This document shows positions 1 to 9,708 of a stretch of 64,000 nt of DNA, piece after piece (position 1 is the stretch's first letter; every line of letters starts with the position of its first letter). A model generated the notes under the pieces. It had not been told where the DNA came from. It saw only the letters and a list, made by a program, of their open reading frames with translations, and made no database searches. Made by a program: the position numbers and the translations under genes. The DNA lies in contig NZ_CP129672.1 of assembly GCF_030505195.1 (NCBI RefSeq), forward strand, positions 682,001 through 746,000, read 5' to 3'. Source of the DNA: Comamonas testosteroni (lineage in GTDB: Bacteria > Pseudomonadota > Gammaproteobacteria > Burkholderiales > Burkholderiaceae_C).

Positions 1-579
1 GATTTGCGATGCGATAGAGGCATTTGTGCCCTGGCTGCTGGCGATATTGCGGCCCAGGTTGGCCGCGTCCATGCGCCGGGCATAGCCCTGCTGCTCCACC
101 GCTTTCATGGCGGTATTCGCCGCGCCGGCCTTGGCTTTGGCCGCGCCAATGTCCAAAGCTCCGGCCATGGCCATCACCTTGCCGCTGGCGGGGTTCACCC
201 CCGAGCGCTCCATGGCGCGCATCGTGGCTCCGCGCTGGGCAGCGATACTGGTTTCCACGTCGGCGCTCGCGCTGGCAGCCTCGGCCGCGCGACGCTCCGG
301 AGTGTCATAGGCCTGGGCATCTGCTACCAGCTTCTGCTCGAGCGGGCGATAGGTGCTGGTGTAGTCCTCGTAGCCTGCCTGGGCCACCTTGTTCTGCAGG
401 TTCTGGGCTTCCAGCTGCGAACGGGATACCTGGTCGGCAATAGCCGTGGCCGTTGCGCGTTCATCAGCCGTCTCGCCGTAGATCTGCTTTGCCCAGTCCA
501 ATTGTTCCCTGGACAGCTGCGCCTGCATCAGGGCGGCCGCGTTGGCCCCGGAGTTATCAACCTTGGTGCTCTTTCCCAT
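1..579 (-). CDS. Internal virion protein-like (partial, runs off left edge)
   Basis: The frame is open from an ATG at 579 to the window edge (193 codons, no stop), so the C-terminus is missing. An AAAGGA ribosome site lies just upstream, six bases after the stop of the acetyltransferase-like gene. The visible part is Ala/Gln-rich and almost wholly helical, with no enzymatic motif. Size, composition and place after the tail genes resemble the smallest internal-core (gp14-like) proteins of podoviruses, which help eject DNA through the cell envelope. That role is inferred from context; another structural protein is possible. Confidence 0.6.
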   Translation of the reverse strand, partial: MGKSTKVDNSGANAAALMQAQLSREQLDWAKQIYGETADERATATAIADQVSRSQLEAQNLQNKVAQAGYEDYTSTYRPLEQKLVADAQAYDTPERRAAEAASASADVETSIAAQRGATMRAMERSGVNPASGKVMAMAGALDIGAAKAKAGAANTAMKAVEQQGYARRMDAANLGRNIASSQGTNASIASQI

Positions 580-582
580 TGC

Positions 583-1200
583 TCAGTCCTTTCCGGCGCG
601 CTGCGCCCGCTCCTGGCCGCAGCCAATCCGTTTCGAGAATCCCGTGTGGGTGATCTGCCCACCCACAAACCGCGCCAGGCGCCCGGCATTGTTGGCCTCG
701 CGCGAATGGCAGCTCATCTGCACGCGCCCCAGGTGCTCCAGCACCCGCTCGGCATAGCGCCACAAATGAACCACCGTCAGGCCGCCGCGCGCGCCCTGCT
801 CTATAAACAGCATGTCGTCACAGGCCACCGGCTCGCCAGTATTCAGGTCCTGATAGAGGTTCAGCCAAACGCTGCCCAGCAGCACGCCGTCGCGGCGCAC
901 GGTCAGAATCAGCAGCTGTCCGGAGCGCTCAATCTGGCGCAGCTCATCCCACTGCACTTTGGCCGGCACGCCATGGGGCAAGGTTTCCTCGAGGAACCGC
1001 AGGCGCTGCGCGGCCAGCTCGCCGGCGGCCGGATCCGGTCCCAGCTGCTCGGCCTGGAACACCAGGTCGCCGCGCCGCTCCACCGCCACCGCGCCCACGG
1101 ACAGATCCGGCAGGCACTCGGCCACCACCTCGCGCGCCACATCGACGGTCAAGGGCTGTCCGATACGTTTGGCCAGGGCCACAGCAAGCAATCCACGCAT
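583..1200 (-). CDS. GNAT-like acetyltransferase in the tail region
   Basis: The product has 205 residues. The start at 1200 is chosen because GGAGA lies about 8 bases upstream; an in-frame start at 1263 has no such site and would overlap the promoter motif at 1235-1271. The second half has the order typical of phage GNAT proteins: a strand with an acidic pair (CDDMLFIEQ), an RGG turn, a long helix, then a strand and a late Gly-Phe (residues about 190). The acetyl-CoA loop is weak (ARGGLTVV), so activity is uncertain. The substrate is unknown. GNAT-fold proteins occur among the structural genes of several podoviruses. Confidence 0.55.
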   Translation of the reverse strand: MRGLLAVALAKRIGQPLTVDVAREVVAECLPDLSVGAVAVERRGDLVFQAEQLGPDPAAGELAAQRLRFLEETLPHGVPAKVQWDELRQIERSGQLLILTVRRDGVLLGSVWLNLYQDLNTGEPVACDDMLFIEQGARGGLTVVHLWRYAERVLEHLGRVQMSCHSREANNAGRLARFVGGQITHTGFSKRIGCGQERAQRAGKD

Positions 1201-1234
1201 TGGTTCTCCAGCGCCAGCAAATCCGGCAGGGCAA

Positions 1235-1271
1235 ATGAAACGACGGCCCAGCACAAGATTCAAGGGGGTAT
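1235..1271 (-). promoter_or_regulatory. Late-promoter motif, copy A
   Basis: Read on the minus strand: TTGAAT (1258-1263), a 17-base spacer ending GTCG, then TTTCAT (1235-1240), with ACCCCC directly upstream of the -35. It lies about 35 bases before the acetyltransferase start. The same layout recurs at 18287 and 34467, always just before a minus-strand late gene. Confidence 0.6.
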
Positions 1272-1558
1272 CAGAAGACTGCCCAGAACACCGCTATGCA
1301 TGCAGCCATAGGCACAAGAGCATCCAGCACACTGCCCTTACTCCAGGCGCGCGAATCAAACCCACCCCACCAGGGCATGCCCGTGCGATGCCCTCCAGCA
1401 AATGCCTGAATCCATCGGTACTCGGCCTGGGTGTGCTCGCGCGCCAGCCACCAGCTGCAGGCCAGCGCGCCACCCAACCACCAGTTACCCACCGCCAGGC
1501 CGACTAGGGCCTGTGCCAGCAGGGCGATCAGGGCGTGAATCAGTGGCGTCCAGTCCAT
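1271..1558 (-). CDS. Small membrane protein, unknown
   Basis: The product has 95 residues. The ATG at 1558 is preceded by AAGGAG with 9-base spacing and sits one base after the stop of the upstream gene; an upstream ATG at 1576 is less well placed. There are two hydrophobic stretches: a long one near residues 7-38, perhaps two passes, and one at the C-terminus (AACIAVFWAVF). No known domain is visible. A second holin or a virion membrane component is possible, but a clear holin gene exists at 24.3 kb, so I leave the role open. Confidence 0.6.
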   Translation of the reverse strand: MDWTPLIHALIALLAQALVGLAVGNWWLGGALACSWWLAREHTQAEYRWIQAFAGGHRTGMPWWGGFDSRAWSKGSVLDALVPMAACIAVFWAVF

Positions 1559-1559
1559 A

Positions 1560-1994
1560 TCAGGCGACTCCTTCAACTATTTGCTGAGGAGGTGCATCGA
1601 GTTGCTGCTGCAGCGCGGCAATCGTGGCCTTCTGCGCCTCAATCACCTGCTCTTGCTGGGTGGTCAGCGAAGTTGCCGCCTCCAGCTGTGCACGCTGGTC
1701 GGCCAAGGCCTGCGTTGCATCAGCAAGCGCGGCTTGAGCCTGGTCCAGCTGTGACTGGCGTTCGGCCAGCGAGGCTTTCAAGGCCTCGACCTGAGCCAGA
1801 GCTGCAACAGTGGCCGCACCCAGTACATGGTCCAGATCCTGGCCAGTGATCGGCAGAGGCTCGCTAATCGATGCGCCGGGCAGGATGGTGTTGCCATCCA
1901 GGATTTCAGTAATGGTCTGGTGCTGGGCACCGATCGTCCCGTCATCACGGTGCAGGATCTGGGTCCAATAGGGGCGCGTGCGCTTGGTAAGCAT
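1560..1994 (-). CDS. Coiled-coil tail-region protein
   Basis: The product has 144 residues. The ATG at 1994 (MLTKRTRPYW) has AAGGAA upstream; the 30 in-frame residues further upstream overlap the tail fibre gene. The N-terminal third is mixed and aromatic (a WTQILHRDDG stretch). Residues about 55-135 form a long Ala/Gln/Leu heptad-type coiled coil. It directly follows the tail fibre gene, so it may be a fibre chaperone or a minor fibre subunit; the sequence does not decide which. Confidence 0.65.
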   Translation of the reverse strand: MLTKRTRPYWTQILHRDDGTIGAQHQTITEILDGNTILPGASISEPLPITGQDLDHVLGAATVAALAQVEALKASLAERQSQLDQAQAALADATQALADQRAQLEAATSLTTQQEQVIEAQKATIAALQQQLDAPPQQIVEGVA

Positions 1995-2004
1995 GTGAAT
2001 TCCT

Positions 2005-3849
2005 TCAGGAGACAGTGGTCGAGGTGTTGAGGATTTGCCAGACCGAGCCATTGCTGCGGCAGCGCTTGGAGCCGCCCGTGGCATTGGTCACATCGATTTC
2101 ATAGCCGTTGAAGGCCGAGGCACTGGGCAGAGTGGTCAGCGTGTATTGGCCAACCCGTAGCGGCCCAGAAGCCGCCAGGCTGCCGCCCACGAACAGGTCA
2201 CCCGCGATGCCAACACCTCCAGAGACACGTAAGGCCCCGGTCGTGGAGCTGGTGCTCGCGGTCGTGTTGGTGATGTTGAGCCAGCCTTCAATCTGGTTCT
2301 GGGTGTCTCCGCTGAGCCGAAAGCCCCACTTCGTCGCGAATGTGCCGGTGTACGTGCCCCGGAACAGGTGGGCGGTATCTACCGTGCCTGCACTGTTGGT
2401 GACGGCAGAGCGCACACCCTCCACTGTGCTGATGGTGTTGCCCACATTGTTGTTCTGCACAAAGCCAATCACCCCGATGGAGTTGGTTACGGACCCGGTG
2501 CCCGTGTGATTGCAGTAGCAGTACGCGCCGTAAGCGAAGTTCAGAGCAGTGGTTTTGCCGGCGCTATCTGTCGCCTGCGCATGCACCCCACGCAGCTCAG
2601 TCGCCTCCCCCGCATTCCCCATTGTTGTCGCGCTTCGGGCTTCAATAAGCGAGCCCATGACTGTGACTGCAAACGAGCCTTTGTCCTGTGCCGTCATATC
2701 GCCGGTTGCGCGCAACCAGCCGCCACGGTAGGTATGCGAGGCCGTCAGCGCGCCTGGGCCAGTGCTGATATCAACCGAGATGCCTCGCACATCCACATTG
2801 GGGTCCATTCCAGATGTACCGGCAGCCAGCAACACATTCGAGCTGGCGGTGGCGCTTCCCAGTGCCAGGCGGTTGGACCAGATGCCGAGCGACAGAAAGG
2901 ACGCGACCGATACCCCGGCATAGGACACACCAATGGCGCCCGCAGGCTTATAGAAGCCAGTGGACTGATCTGCAGAGAAGCACAGTGACGGTGCGGCCAC
3001 GGTGCCTGCATCGATCAGGATACGCTCGGCAGACGTGCTGCTGGTGAGTATCTGATCCCACAGCGTCCAGACGCCGTTATCGCTGCGCGTGCGCGTCCAG
3101 ATTTTGGGGAGCGCCCCGCTGCTGTAGCTGGAGACGACCTGGCGCACGCGTACAGATCCGCCGCTCGATCCGCCCGCGTCGTACACCGCCATACCGAAGG
3201 CACCGCCACCCAAACCCGCAGGCTTGTTCAGAATGGTCGCACTGACGGAACTGGCGCCACAAACATAGTTGCCGGGCGCCGTCAGGTCGTTGAGGTTGGC
3301 ATTACTGGCGATAGGCGTGGCGGCAATATTCTGCTTGGCATCAAGTGCCCCCTGAACGGCACTGCTGATAGGGGCCTTGGTCATGACGTTTCCCGACGGC
3401 GTGCCATCGGCAGCGATGCTCAGATGCGCAATGCCGGCCGTAACCAGCTGCAGGACATTGGCCCCCGGCATATTGATGCCAGTGTCCTCATCTGCAGTCG
3501 CGCGCAGGCTAGGTGCAGCCACGGTCCCAGCTGCAAACTTCCCTTTACCCGCCGTATCGCGCACCGTCGCGTAGCTATTGACAAGCTCTGCCGCCTGAGC
3601 GGCCAGGTCACGGATATAGCTTTGCGTGGGCATCACCGCATAGCTCTGGTTCGCGGCCGTCGGCCCCTTGTAGTTGGGGCTGACGCGCAGGCTGGTGCCG
3701 CTCACGATGGACGTGATTTCATATACCTGCGAATCAGGGCCCAGGAAGGTCTCACCAATAGACACCGCATCCACCCATGCGGTGCCTGTTCCGGTGATAA
3801 CGTTACTGTTGTTGGTCACCGTGACGGTGCCCGTTCTGTACCATGCCAT
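2005..3849 (-). CDS. Tail fibre protein
   Basis: The product has 614 residues, with ATG at 3849 and AAGGA upstream. The N-terminus (MAWYRTGTVTVTNNSNVITG, then a GTAW turn) is a virion-attachment type seen in many tail fibres. Two copies of a GTVAAPSL..AD..TG repeat lie near residues 108 and 285. A knob-like segment ending GVWTLWDQI lies near residue 265. The rest is Thr/Ser/Gly/Asn-rich beta-helix-like sequence, and the C-terminus has a short SNGSVWQI motif. It should bind the host receptor. No intramolecular chaperone domain is obvious. Confidence 0.85.
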   Translation of the reverse strand: MAWYRTGTVTVTNNSNVITGTGTAWVDAVSIGETFLGPDSQVYEITSIVSGTSLRVSPNYKGPTAANQSYAVMPTQSYIRDLAAQAAELVNSYATVRDTAGKGKFAAGTVAAPSLRATADEDTGINMPGANVLQLVTAGIAHLSIAADGTPSGNVMTKAPISSAVQGALDAKQNIAATPIASNANLNDLTAPGNYVCGASSVSATILNKPAGLGGGAFGMAVYDAGGSSGGSVRVRQVVSSYSSGALPKIWTRTRSDNGVWTLWDQILTSSTSAERILIDAGTVAAPSLCFSADQSTGFYKPAGAIGVSYAGVSVASFLSLGIWSNRLALGSATASSNVLLAAGTSGMDPNVDVRGISVDISTGPGALTASHTYRGGWLRATGDMTAQDKGSFAVTVMGSLIEARSATTMGNAGEATELRGVHAQATDSAGKTTALNFAYGAYCYCNHTGTGSVTNSIGVIGFVQNNNVGNTISTVEGVRSAVTNSAGTVDTAHLFRGTYTGTFATKWGFRLSGDTQNQIEGWLNITNTTASTSSTTGALRVSGGVGIAGDLFVGGSLAASGPLRVGQYTLTTLPSASAFNGYEIDVTNATGGSKRCRSNGSVWQILNTSTTVS

Positions 3850-3866
3850 TTAGCAGTCCTTCATGG

Positions 3867-6740
3867 TTATCTCTTGATCGAGATGGTGGTGATCTTGATG
3901 TTGTTCAGCGAGCGCTGACCTTCGGGCGAATTGCGCGAAATCGGTGGCATGTTCACGAGCACGCGCGTAGCCCCCAGGGGTACGGCGTACAGAGGGGTGA
4001 TGACGTAGTTGCCTATCCCTTGAAAGACCTCAACGGACGTAGACCCCATGTAAGAGCCATTGGCGTAAAACAGCAGCTCTACGCGGGCATAGGCCCCCGG
4101 ATAAACAACGTTCACAAGCTGGCTGTCTTCTCCGCTGCCTCTATAGGCATTCAGATACAAGCCATCGCCGCCAATGTTGTTCAACCACTCCAGGTAGATG
4201 ATGTTTTGATACGCAGCAGAGACTGCGAAGTCATCGAGCGTTCTGCTGGTGGAGACAAAAAACGCAACGCTTCCAATCCAACGTGGAGCTACCGCAGTGA
4301 TCGCTCCACTCCTAATCTGCAAGGTGTCAATGACATCGACCTGCTGGACCGTCATCACACCGCCAACGACCCTGAAAGCTGGCGTGTAGATGTCCCCTTC
4401 GGCGGTAACTTGAAAGTATTTGCTGTTGTTGGCATTACCGATCAGCAGCCCGTTTGGCCCCAGGTGGAAGCCACTTTGCCCGGCTGCAGGCCACCCATAG
4501 CCCGTAAAGGCGCCGCCGTTGATCTGCCCTCTGATGTTGAGCTCGTTGAAATAAGCCTGTCCGTTGGCACGAATCGCCCAGCCCAAGCCGCCCGGCCCAT
4601 AGACGTTGTTCCAGTTGCTGGAATGCAGTTCATTGCTGGCAATCGTGATACCCCCCACCTGCCCTGCCCATGCGTACACAGTGCCGCGCACGATGACGCC
4701 CGAGAACTCGGCCATGCCGTCCGGGCGCAGCATCCAGCCACTCGAACCTGCCACGTAGTTGCTCGACTTCAGGCTGCCGCCGATCACGCCATCCCCGGCC
4801 GTGAGTTGACTGGCACTTATAGCCGTGGCTTGAATCTTGTCCGCCAGCAAGGTGCCGAAGCGCCCGAAGAGCACCGTCACGTTGTTGATGTAGGCAGCAT
4901 CCATATAGACACCGGCCGGAACCACCACCCCATTGATGGTCTGCGCCGTGGTCTGCACCGAGAAAGGCTTGACATTGCTCACCCCCACTGGCGAGCCGCT
5001 GGGCGCCGCGATCCAGAACGAATTCGCCATCACGCCATAGTCGATGCGTGGACCGGACTCCTCAGAAGAGGTACCCGAGATGGCAACGCCGCCCACCACC
5101 AGCTGGCCGCCCTGCGAAAGCTGCATGCGCAGCGAGTACAGGGCGCCCAGGTATCCAGTCTGGTCCGTGCGAACGGACTTTTCTTCGGCAATAGCAGCAG
5201 ACACCTCCCCGAGATCACCATCGATCCGCGCAGCCAAATGCTCCCGCGCCGAGGCTTCAGCAGCGATCTCTGTAGCCCGCACCTTCGACTCTTGGGACAA
5301 CGCCGCAGCTTGCTCATCCACCGTGGCCGCAAGCTCGGTGCGGGCCGTGGCTTCAGCAGACAGCCCCTCCTCCACCTTGGCTGTGAGCTCTGTACGGGCA
5401 AACGCCAGCGCAGTGTCGGCCACATTGCGCGTCTGCTCGCCACTCAGGATGTCGCGCAACAAGGCCTCAGCGGACTTCTGCGCATCGCGCTCGGCCTTCT
5501 TGACGGCAATCACCGTCGCCGTGATGGCTGGCGCATCGATGGCGCTCAGCTGAATCTCAGCGCTGTTCATGCGCTCATTGAGCAAGCCCTGATCCGCTTC
5601 ATACTCAGCCCGCGTGACACGCAGCGCGATCTGACCATTGAGCGCATCCAGATTGCTCTCGGCGGCAGTGAGGCGCACCATGGCGCCCTGCAGCTCCAAG
5701 GCGCTGGCCTTCTGAGATAGCTGGCCGTTGATGCTGTCGAGCTGTTGAGTGACTTCGACAATGCGGGCATCCAGGCCCTCATAGAGAATCAAGTCTGCAG
5801 GCGACAGGGTGGCATTGGCGATTGCACCATCCACATAGGCAGTGGTGGCCTTGAGCACCAACTGCCCCTGCACCGCATCGAGCAGCACCTGAAGCGTTGT
5901 CACATGCTCGTTGGTCTGCTCCAGGCCATAAATCTTGACCTGGCCCGTTGCCGGATCGACATACACGCCGGCATCAGTGATGCGCTCGAGCGCCTTGTCG
6001 GCGGCCAGTGCCGCCTCCAGCAATCCCTCGGCCATCTGGTTGATGTTGCTGCGCACGGACTGATTGAGCGCATCCTGCTGCTGAGCCGCTGAAACCAGGC
6101 TGCGCCCAAGCGGGCCATCCTCCTTGTCCAAAAGGTCTATGCGACTTCCCAGATGTTCATAGAGCTGGCTTTCAGTGATTTTCCCCTGCAGCGCATCCAG
6201 CAACTTGGAAACGTCTTGGCCAGTTTCAACCCCAAGACCATTGACTCCACCAGCGGGCGCAACCGATAGCACACCATCCGCGCTCAGCCACTTGATCCAC
6301 AGCCGCCATTTAGTAGCTGGATTGGTGGAATAGCTCGCAACGATCCCGGCAAACCTCATGAGCTCTACTGCTTGGTCAAAAGTTGGCAGCTGCGAATCAG
6401 GCTGGTGGATGACGCCATACACCACCGTCATTCCATGGCCGTGCCCTTGTGTATAGGCTGGCGCATCGTGCTCAATGACGATGTTTGAAATTGCAGAATT
6501 TGCAACAAAACCCGTTGGAGTCGGTGGGGGAGTCAAGTCTGGCTGATACTCTCCCGCACCACCGGGCACCAGGCCGCCACCCGCCGCCGGCTTGGCAATC
6601 CCGGAATCAATCAAATCCCTGGCCGTCAGTGCCCGGCCATTGCCGGCGCGGCCCATCAGCACGCGCAGCTCCTCGGTCACGCGCTGGTTCCAGTTCGGCG
6701 CGTTCGTGCTGGGTAAATCCTTGCGGGGGGTGGTAGCCAT
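3867..6740 (-). CDS. Large tail protein with central coiled coil and J-like C-terminus
   Basis: The product has 957 residues and its start overlaps the previous stop (ATGA). The N-terminal 85 residues are Pro/Gly-rich. Residues about 85-170 look like a small beta domain, 175-520 are mostly helical with heptads, and 520-800 resemble the C-terminal region of phage J-type tip proteins (YSLRMQLSQGGQLVVGGVAI, a FWIAAPSG turn, then LLADKIQATAISASQLTAG). It probably forms an extended fibre or central tail spike beside the fibre gene. Enzymatic motifs are absent. Confidence 0.75.
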   Translation of the reverse strand: MATTPRKDLPSTNAPNWNQRVTEELRVLMGRAGNGRALTARDLIDSGIAKPAAGGGLVPGGAGEYQPDLTPPPTPTGFVANSAISNIVIEHDAPAYTQGHGHGMTVVYGVIHQPDSQLPTFDQAVELMRFAGIVASYSTNPATKWRLWIKWLSADGVLSVAPAGGVNGLGVETGQDVSKLLDALQGKITESQLYEHLGSRIDLLDKEDGPLGRSLVSAAQQQDALNQSVRSNINQMAEGLLEAALAADKALERITDAGVYVDPATGQVKIYGLEQTNEHVTTLQVLLDAVQGQLVLKATTAYVDGAIANATLSPADLILYEGLDARIVEVTQQLDSINGQLSQKASALELQGAMVRLTAAESNLDALNGQIALRVTRAEYEADQGLLNERMNSAEIQLSAIDAPAITATVIAVKKAERDAQKSAEALLRDILSGEQTRNVADTALAFARTELTAKVEEGLSAEATARTELAATVDEQAAALSQESKVRATEIAAEASAREHLAARIDGDLGEVSAAIAEEKSVRTDQTGYLGALYSLRMQLSQGGQLVVGGVAISGTSSEESGPRIDYGVMANSFWIAAPSGSPVGVSNVKPFSVQTTAQTINGVVVPAGVYMDAAYINNVTVLFGRFGTLLADKIQATAISASQLTAGDGVIGGSLKSSNYVAGSSGWMLRPDGMAEFSGVIVRGTVYAWAGQVGGITIASNELHSSNWNNVYGPGGLGWAIRANGQAYFNELNIRGQINGGAFTGYGWPAAGQSGFHLGPNGLLIGNANNSKYFQVTAEGDIYTPAFRVVGGVMTVQQVDVIDTLQIRSGAITAVAPRWIGSVAFFVSTSRTLDDFAVSAAYQNIIYLEWLNNIGGDGLYLNAYRGSGEDSQLVNVVYPGAYARVELLFYANGSYMGSTSVEVFQGIGNYVITPLYAVPLGATRVLVNMPPISRNSPEGQRSLNNIKITTISIKR

Positions 6741-8419
6741 CAGCGCAGCTCCTCCACCGCCTGGGCCAGGGCCACGCCCTGCACCGCCTGCTGGCCCGAC
6801 AGATCGATCTGCCAGGCCCGCGCAGGGATGGGCGGCAAGCGGAAGGCTTCAGGCCCGGGCGCCGACAGCGTGAACTGCACCCCGCTGCTATTGCCCGAGC
6901 TCACCGCCACACAGCGCGGGCCGAAGGTTGCGATATGCGCAGCCACCTCGCGCGCACTCAGCTCCAGGGCATTGAGCTTAATCGTCACCGGGTAGCCGTC
7001 TGCCACCACCTTGCACCAGCCAAAGCTGGCCGGCGCCGGCATGGCAAACACCTTGGACACAAAGCGTGCGCTCATCAGCGCCGCGCCCGCATCCCATTTG
7101 CGCACCTTGGTGCCATCCAGCACATACAGTGCATCCTGCAGCCGGTCCAGGTAGAGCGCGTCATAGCCTTTTTCCAGGTAGAAGATGCCCGAGGGGTTGA
7201 TCGGATCCACCAGAAAGCCGCGCCGCACGCCGCCGGCGTCGGTATAAAAGCCCAGAAACAGGCCTTCATACAGGCCCGCCACCATGCCGGCTGGGTTCAT
7301 GGCCTGCCAGTCATCGCGCGTCAGAAGCCCGTTCGTGATCAGCTTGGCGCCGCCGGCGCCGTAGTAGGCCAGGCCATCCGGTGCCGGCCAGGCCACGCCA
7401 TGGCCAAAGCTCACCACCGCCAGCGGTGCCAGGCAGGCCTGCCCCACCTCCAGCGGCTGCTCGTCCAGGCTATCGGGCGAAGTCCCGGCCACCAATACAG
7501 GGTCGGCCGTGGTCAGCACCAGCAACCGCTGCCCGAAGGTGGCCAGCGCCAGCGGCTTGGCATCCGGCGGCAAAGTCTCATAGGCCATAGGCCAGGCATA
7601 GGGCTTGTAAGCCTCGCAATAGCGCACCGCATTGCCGCTGATGCCCGCCATCATCCCGTTCCACATGGCCGTCAGGTACGACAGGTCCTGGGGCGGCTCC
7701 AGCCACTCCACCGTCTCCAGCACCTCGCCCAGCGTGCGCCTGTCATCTGTGGTGCTCGCCACGCCTGCAGCAATCTCGCGCAGAAAGAAGAATTCAGCGG
7801 TCCCTGTTGTTCCGGTCTGAGTGCGGTAGATCCGCACGCGATTGATGGCAAACGCACCAGAAGGTGGCCCGAGAATGGCCGAGATATTGACCGTCGCATC
7901 GATGGGCACCGTCAGCGCGGCCGACACAGGCCCTGGCGCGCTCTCCTCGCCCTTGTCCGTCACAAAGGTGTAGACGTAGTAACGCACTTCGGTTTCCGCG
8001 CTACTACCTCCTGACACTTGAAGGATGGGCGCTGCAGTGGGCGCGGGCACCCCCAGCTTGCGCCAGGCCGCCGGATAGGTGCCACCGGCCAGCGCAATCG
8101 TGTTGTCCGTCCACTTGGGGGAGCCATCGCCCGAGTAATAGGTTCGCTCGGTCGTGTCGTCGGCAACCATGCCGCGCACGGCATGCACAATGCCCGTCCA
8201 GGACATCCAGTACCGCCCATCCTCGGCCACATCGCGGCCAAAGCGGTAAATGGTCTTGCGGCCGGCCGGCACCGTCGCCACATCCAGCGGATCGCGCCAG
8301 GGCCGGAAGTCGCCGCGCCCCGGCTTCTGGTTCCACGAAACCGTGCCCACCGTCTCCGGCAGCAGCTTGGGGTGCGGCGCATTCACGGCGCCAGAGAAAC
8401 CAGAAACCGTAACCTTCAT
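6740..8419 (-). CDS. Tail nozzle-like structural protein
   Basis: The product has 559 residues. The ATG at 8419 has GAGGGG upstream; a GTG at 8425 is a weaker alternative. It is beta-rich with no enzymatic motif. An immunoglobulin-like stretch near residues 140-190 (VRYYVYTFVTDKGEES) is followed by repeated strands with conserved GLAYYGAGGAKLI and GIFYLEKGYDALY segments. Size and place between two small adaptors and the fibre genes match the tail-tube B/nozzle position in podoviruses. Identity by position, not by a named family. Confidence 0.6.
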   Translation of the reverse strand: MKVTVSGFSGAVNAPHPKLLPETVGTVSWNQKPGRGDFRPWRDPLDVATVPAGRKTIYRFGRDVAEDGRYWMSWTGIVHAVRGMVADDTTERTYYSGDGSPKWTDNTIALAGGTYPAAWRKLGVPAPTAAPILQVSGGSSAETEVRYYVYTFVTDKGEESAPGPVSAALTVPIDATVNISAILGPPSGAFAINRVRIYRTQTGTTGTAEFFFLREIAAGVASTTDDRRTLGEVLETVEWLEPPQDLSYLTAMWNGMMAGISGNAVRYCEAYKPYAWPMAYETLPPDAKPLALATFGQRLLVLTTADPVLVAGTSPDSLDEQPLEVGQACLAPLAVVSFGHGVAWPAPDGLAYYGAGGAKLITNGLLTRDDWQAMNPAGMVAGLYEGLFLGFYTDAGGVRRGFLVDPINPSGIFYLEKGYDALYLDRLQDALYVLDGTKVRKWDAGAALMSARFVSKVFAMPAPASFGWCKVVADGYPVTIKLNALELSAREVAAHIATFGPRCVAVSSGNSSGVQFTLSAPGPEAFRLPPIPARAWQIDLSGQQAVQGVALAQAVEELR

Positions 8420-8428
8420 CACCACCCC

Positions 8429-8989
8429 TCAGAAATACGGGCGCACGCGCGGCCGCACCGCAGCCCGACCACGCCACACCTCGACATTGATGGTTTCGCA
8501 GCGCGTGTTGAAGTCGCCGCGCAGCACGGGATCCCCGCGCAGGCGCGCCACGGCGCCGAGGGCAATCACTTCGCTGTATTGATCAAACACCGCGTCGTCG
8601 ATGCCCATGGACATATCGCCCGGCTTGAGCGTCACATCCAGCACCAGGGCCAGATCCACTGCTACCGGGCGATGCAGTCCCACCCTACGCGCGTCCGGTG
8701 TCATCAGGTACTGGCCGTGGCCCTGGCCCTGACGCCACAGAACCAGAGATCCATGCCCCAACAGCTCTGCCCCCTCCACCCGCACCAGAGTGGTCTGCTC
8801 GGGCAGCGGGATGGCGTATTCAGACTGACCTTCCACCGTGGTGATCGGCTCCAGCGTCATGCGCCAGGCGCGTGTGCGGTGGCAGAAGTCCTGGGCCGCG
8901 CGGCGCAGCTGGTGCACCACGGTAGGCTCGGGCGTGCCCAGCTCCACTGCCGGCAGCACGTCGGGGAAGAAGTCGGCCCAATCGCGCAT
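8429..8989 (-). CDS. Head-tail connector-type protein
   Basis: The product has 186 residues. Its ATG at 8989 overlaps the stop of the upstream gene (TGATG). It begins with a DWADFFPDVLP segment and a helical LRRAAQDFCHRTRAW stretch followed by beta strands, a pattern common to small podoviral adaptor proteins that sit under the portal. The last 25 residues are Arg-rich. The role rests on size, order and the N-terminal pattern. Confidence 0.6.
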   Translation of the reverse strand: MRDWADFFPDVLPAVELGTPEPTVVHQLRRAAQDFCHRTRAWRMTLEPITTVEGQSEYAIPLPEQTTLVRVEGAELLGHGSLVLWRQGQGHGQYLMTPDARRVGLHRPVAVDLALVLDVTLKPGDMSMGIDDAVFDQYSEVIALGAVARLRGDPVLRGDFNTRCETINVEVWRGRAAVRPRVRPYF

Positions 8990-9705
8990 CACTGGCCCAC
9001 CGGCACCGTCGCGGCACTGCTGCCCTGGCGGAAGTTCGGATTGCCCACCGACACGGGAGCGGCGGACAGCGTGGCCTTCAGGTCAATCCCCAGCGCCGTA
9101 GCAAACGCTGCGTAATGCGCCTGGGCTCGCGCGCCGTTGCCTGCATAGTCAGCATCCTTGAGATACACGCGGTACAGCATGTAATCCAGCAGGGAGTTGG
9201 CGTATATGTCCGCCACCGAGATATTGCCCACCACTGCCGTGTAATCAGACCCGGCATCCGGCTCCGCAATATCCGTGGGCGTGGCCGAATAATTGATCTC
9301 CAGCTTGGCCGCAATCGTGGCCGGCGGGTACACCCAGAAGGCCTTGGGCTCGCGCGGGTCGTACATGAAATGCACGATCTCCGCCGCGCCCGCAATGTTG
9401 TGCCAGTTGGGCATCTGCGCATCCAGAATCTCGCGGCTGCAGATACGCACGGCGCGCTTGCTGGAAGCGGTGGAATTGCGCTGCACATCGATCAGCTTGG
9501 CACCATCGGCCGGCAGCGCCTGCTTGGTACCCGCTACGCAATCGATCACCGCGCTCTTGTTGAAGGCATCAGGGCGGTGCAGCATGATTTCACGCTGACC
9601 ATCATTGAGGTAGCGCACCCACTCACCCACCGGCCAGCGGATCGAGGTGGTGTCCTGCGTGGTCACCACGCCGCGCTGAACTACTTCTTTGGCTGCAATG
9701 GGCAT
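8989..9705 (-). CDS. Phage adaptor protein
   Basis: The product has 238 residues, with a perfect AAGGAG upstream of the ATG at 9705. Features include WPVGEWVRYLNDGQREI near residue 24, YDPREPKAFWVYPP near residue 117, and a helical C-terminal half with NSLLDYMLYRVYLKDADYA. This pattern belongs to a family of podoviral adaptor proteins encoded downstream of the N4-gp56-type capsid. It probably forms the ring joining portal and tail. The last 30 residues are Ala/Ser/Pro-rich and likely disordered. Confidence 0.7.
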   Translation of the reverse strand: MPIAAKEVVQRGVVTTQDTTSIRWPVGEWVRYLNDGQREIMLHRPDAFNKSAVIDCVAGTKQALPADGAKLIDVQRNSTASSKRAVRICSREILDAQMPNWHNIAGAAEIVHFMYDPREPKAFWVYPPATIAAKLEINYSATPTDIAEPDAGSDYTAVVGNISVADIYANSLLDYMLYRVYLKDADYAGNGARAQAHYAAFATALGIDLKATLSAAPVSVGNPNFRQGSSAATVPVGQ

Positions 9706-9708
9706 GGA

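Noticed and set aside
4..1311. 435-codon open frame on the plus strand, and other long frames opposite late genes
   Set aside because: They are mirror frames of well-supported minus-strand genes in high-GC DNA, with no ribosome site or domain.
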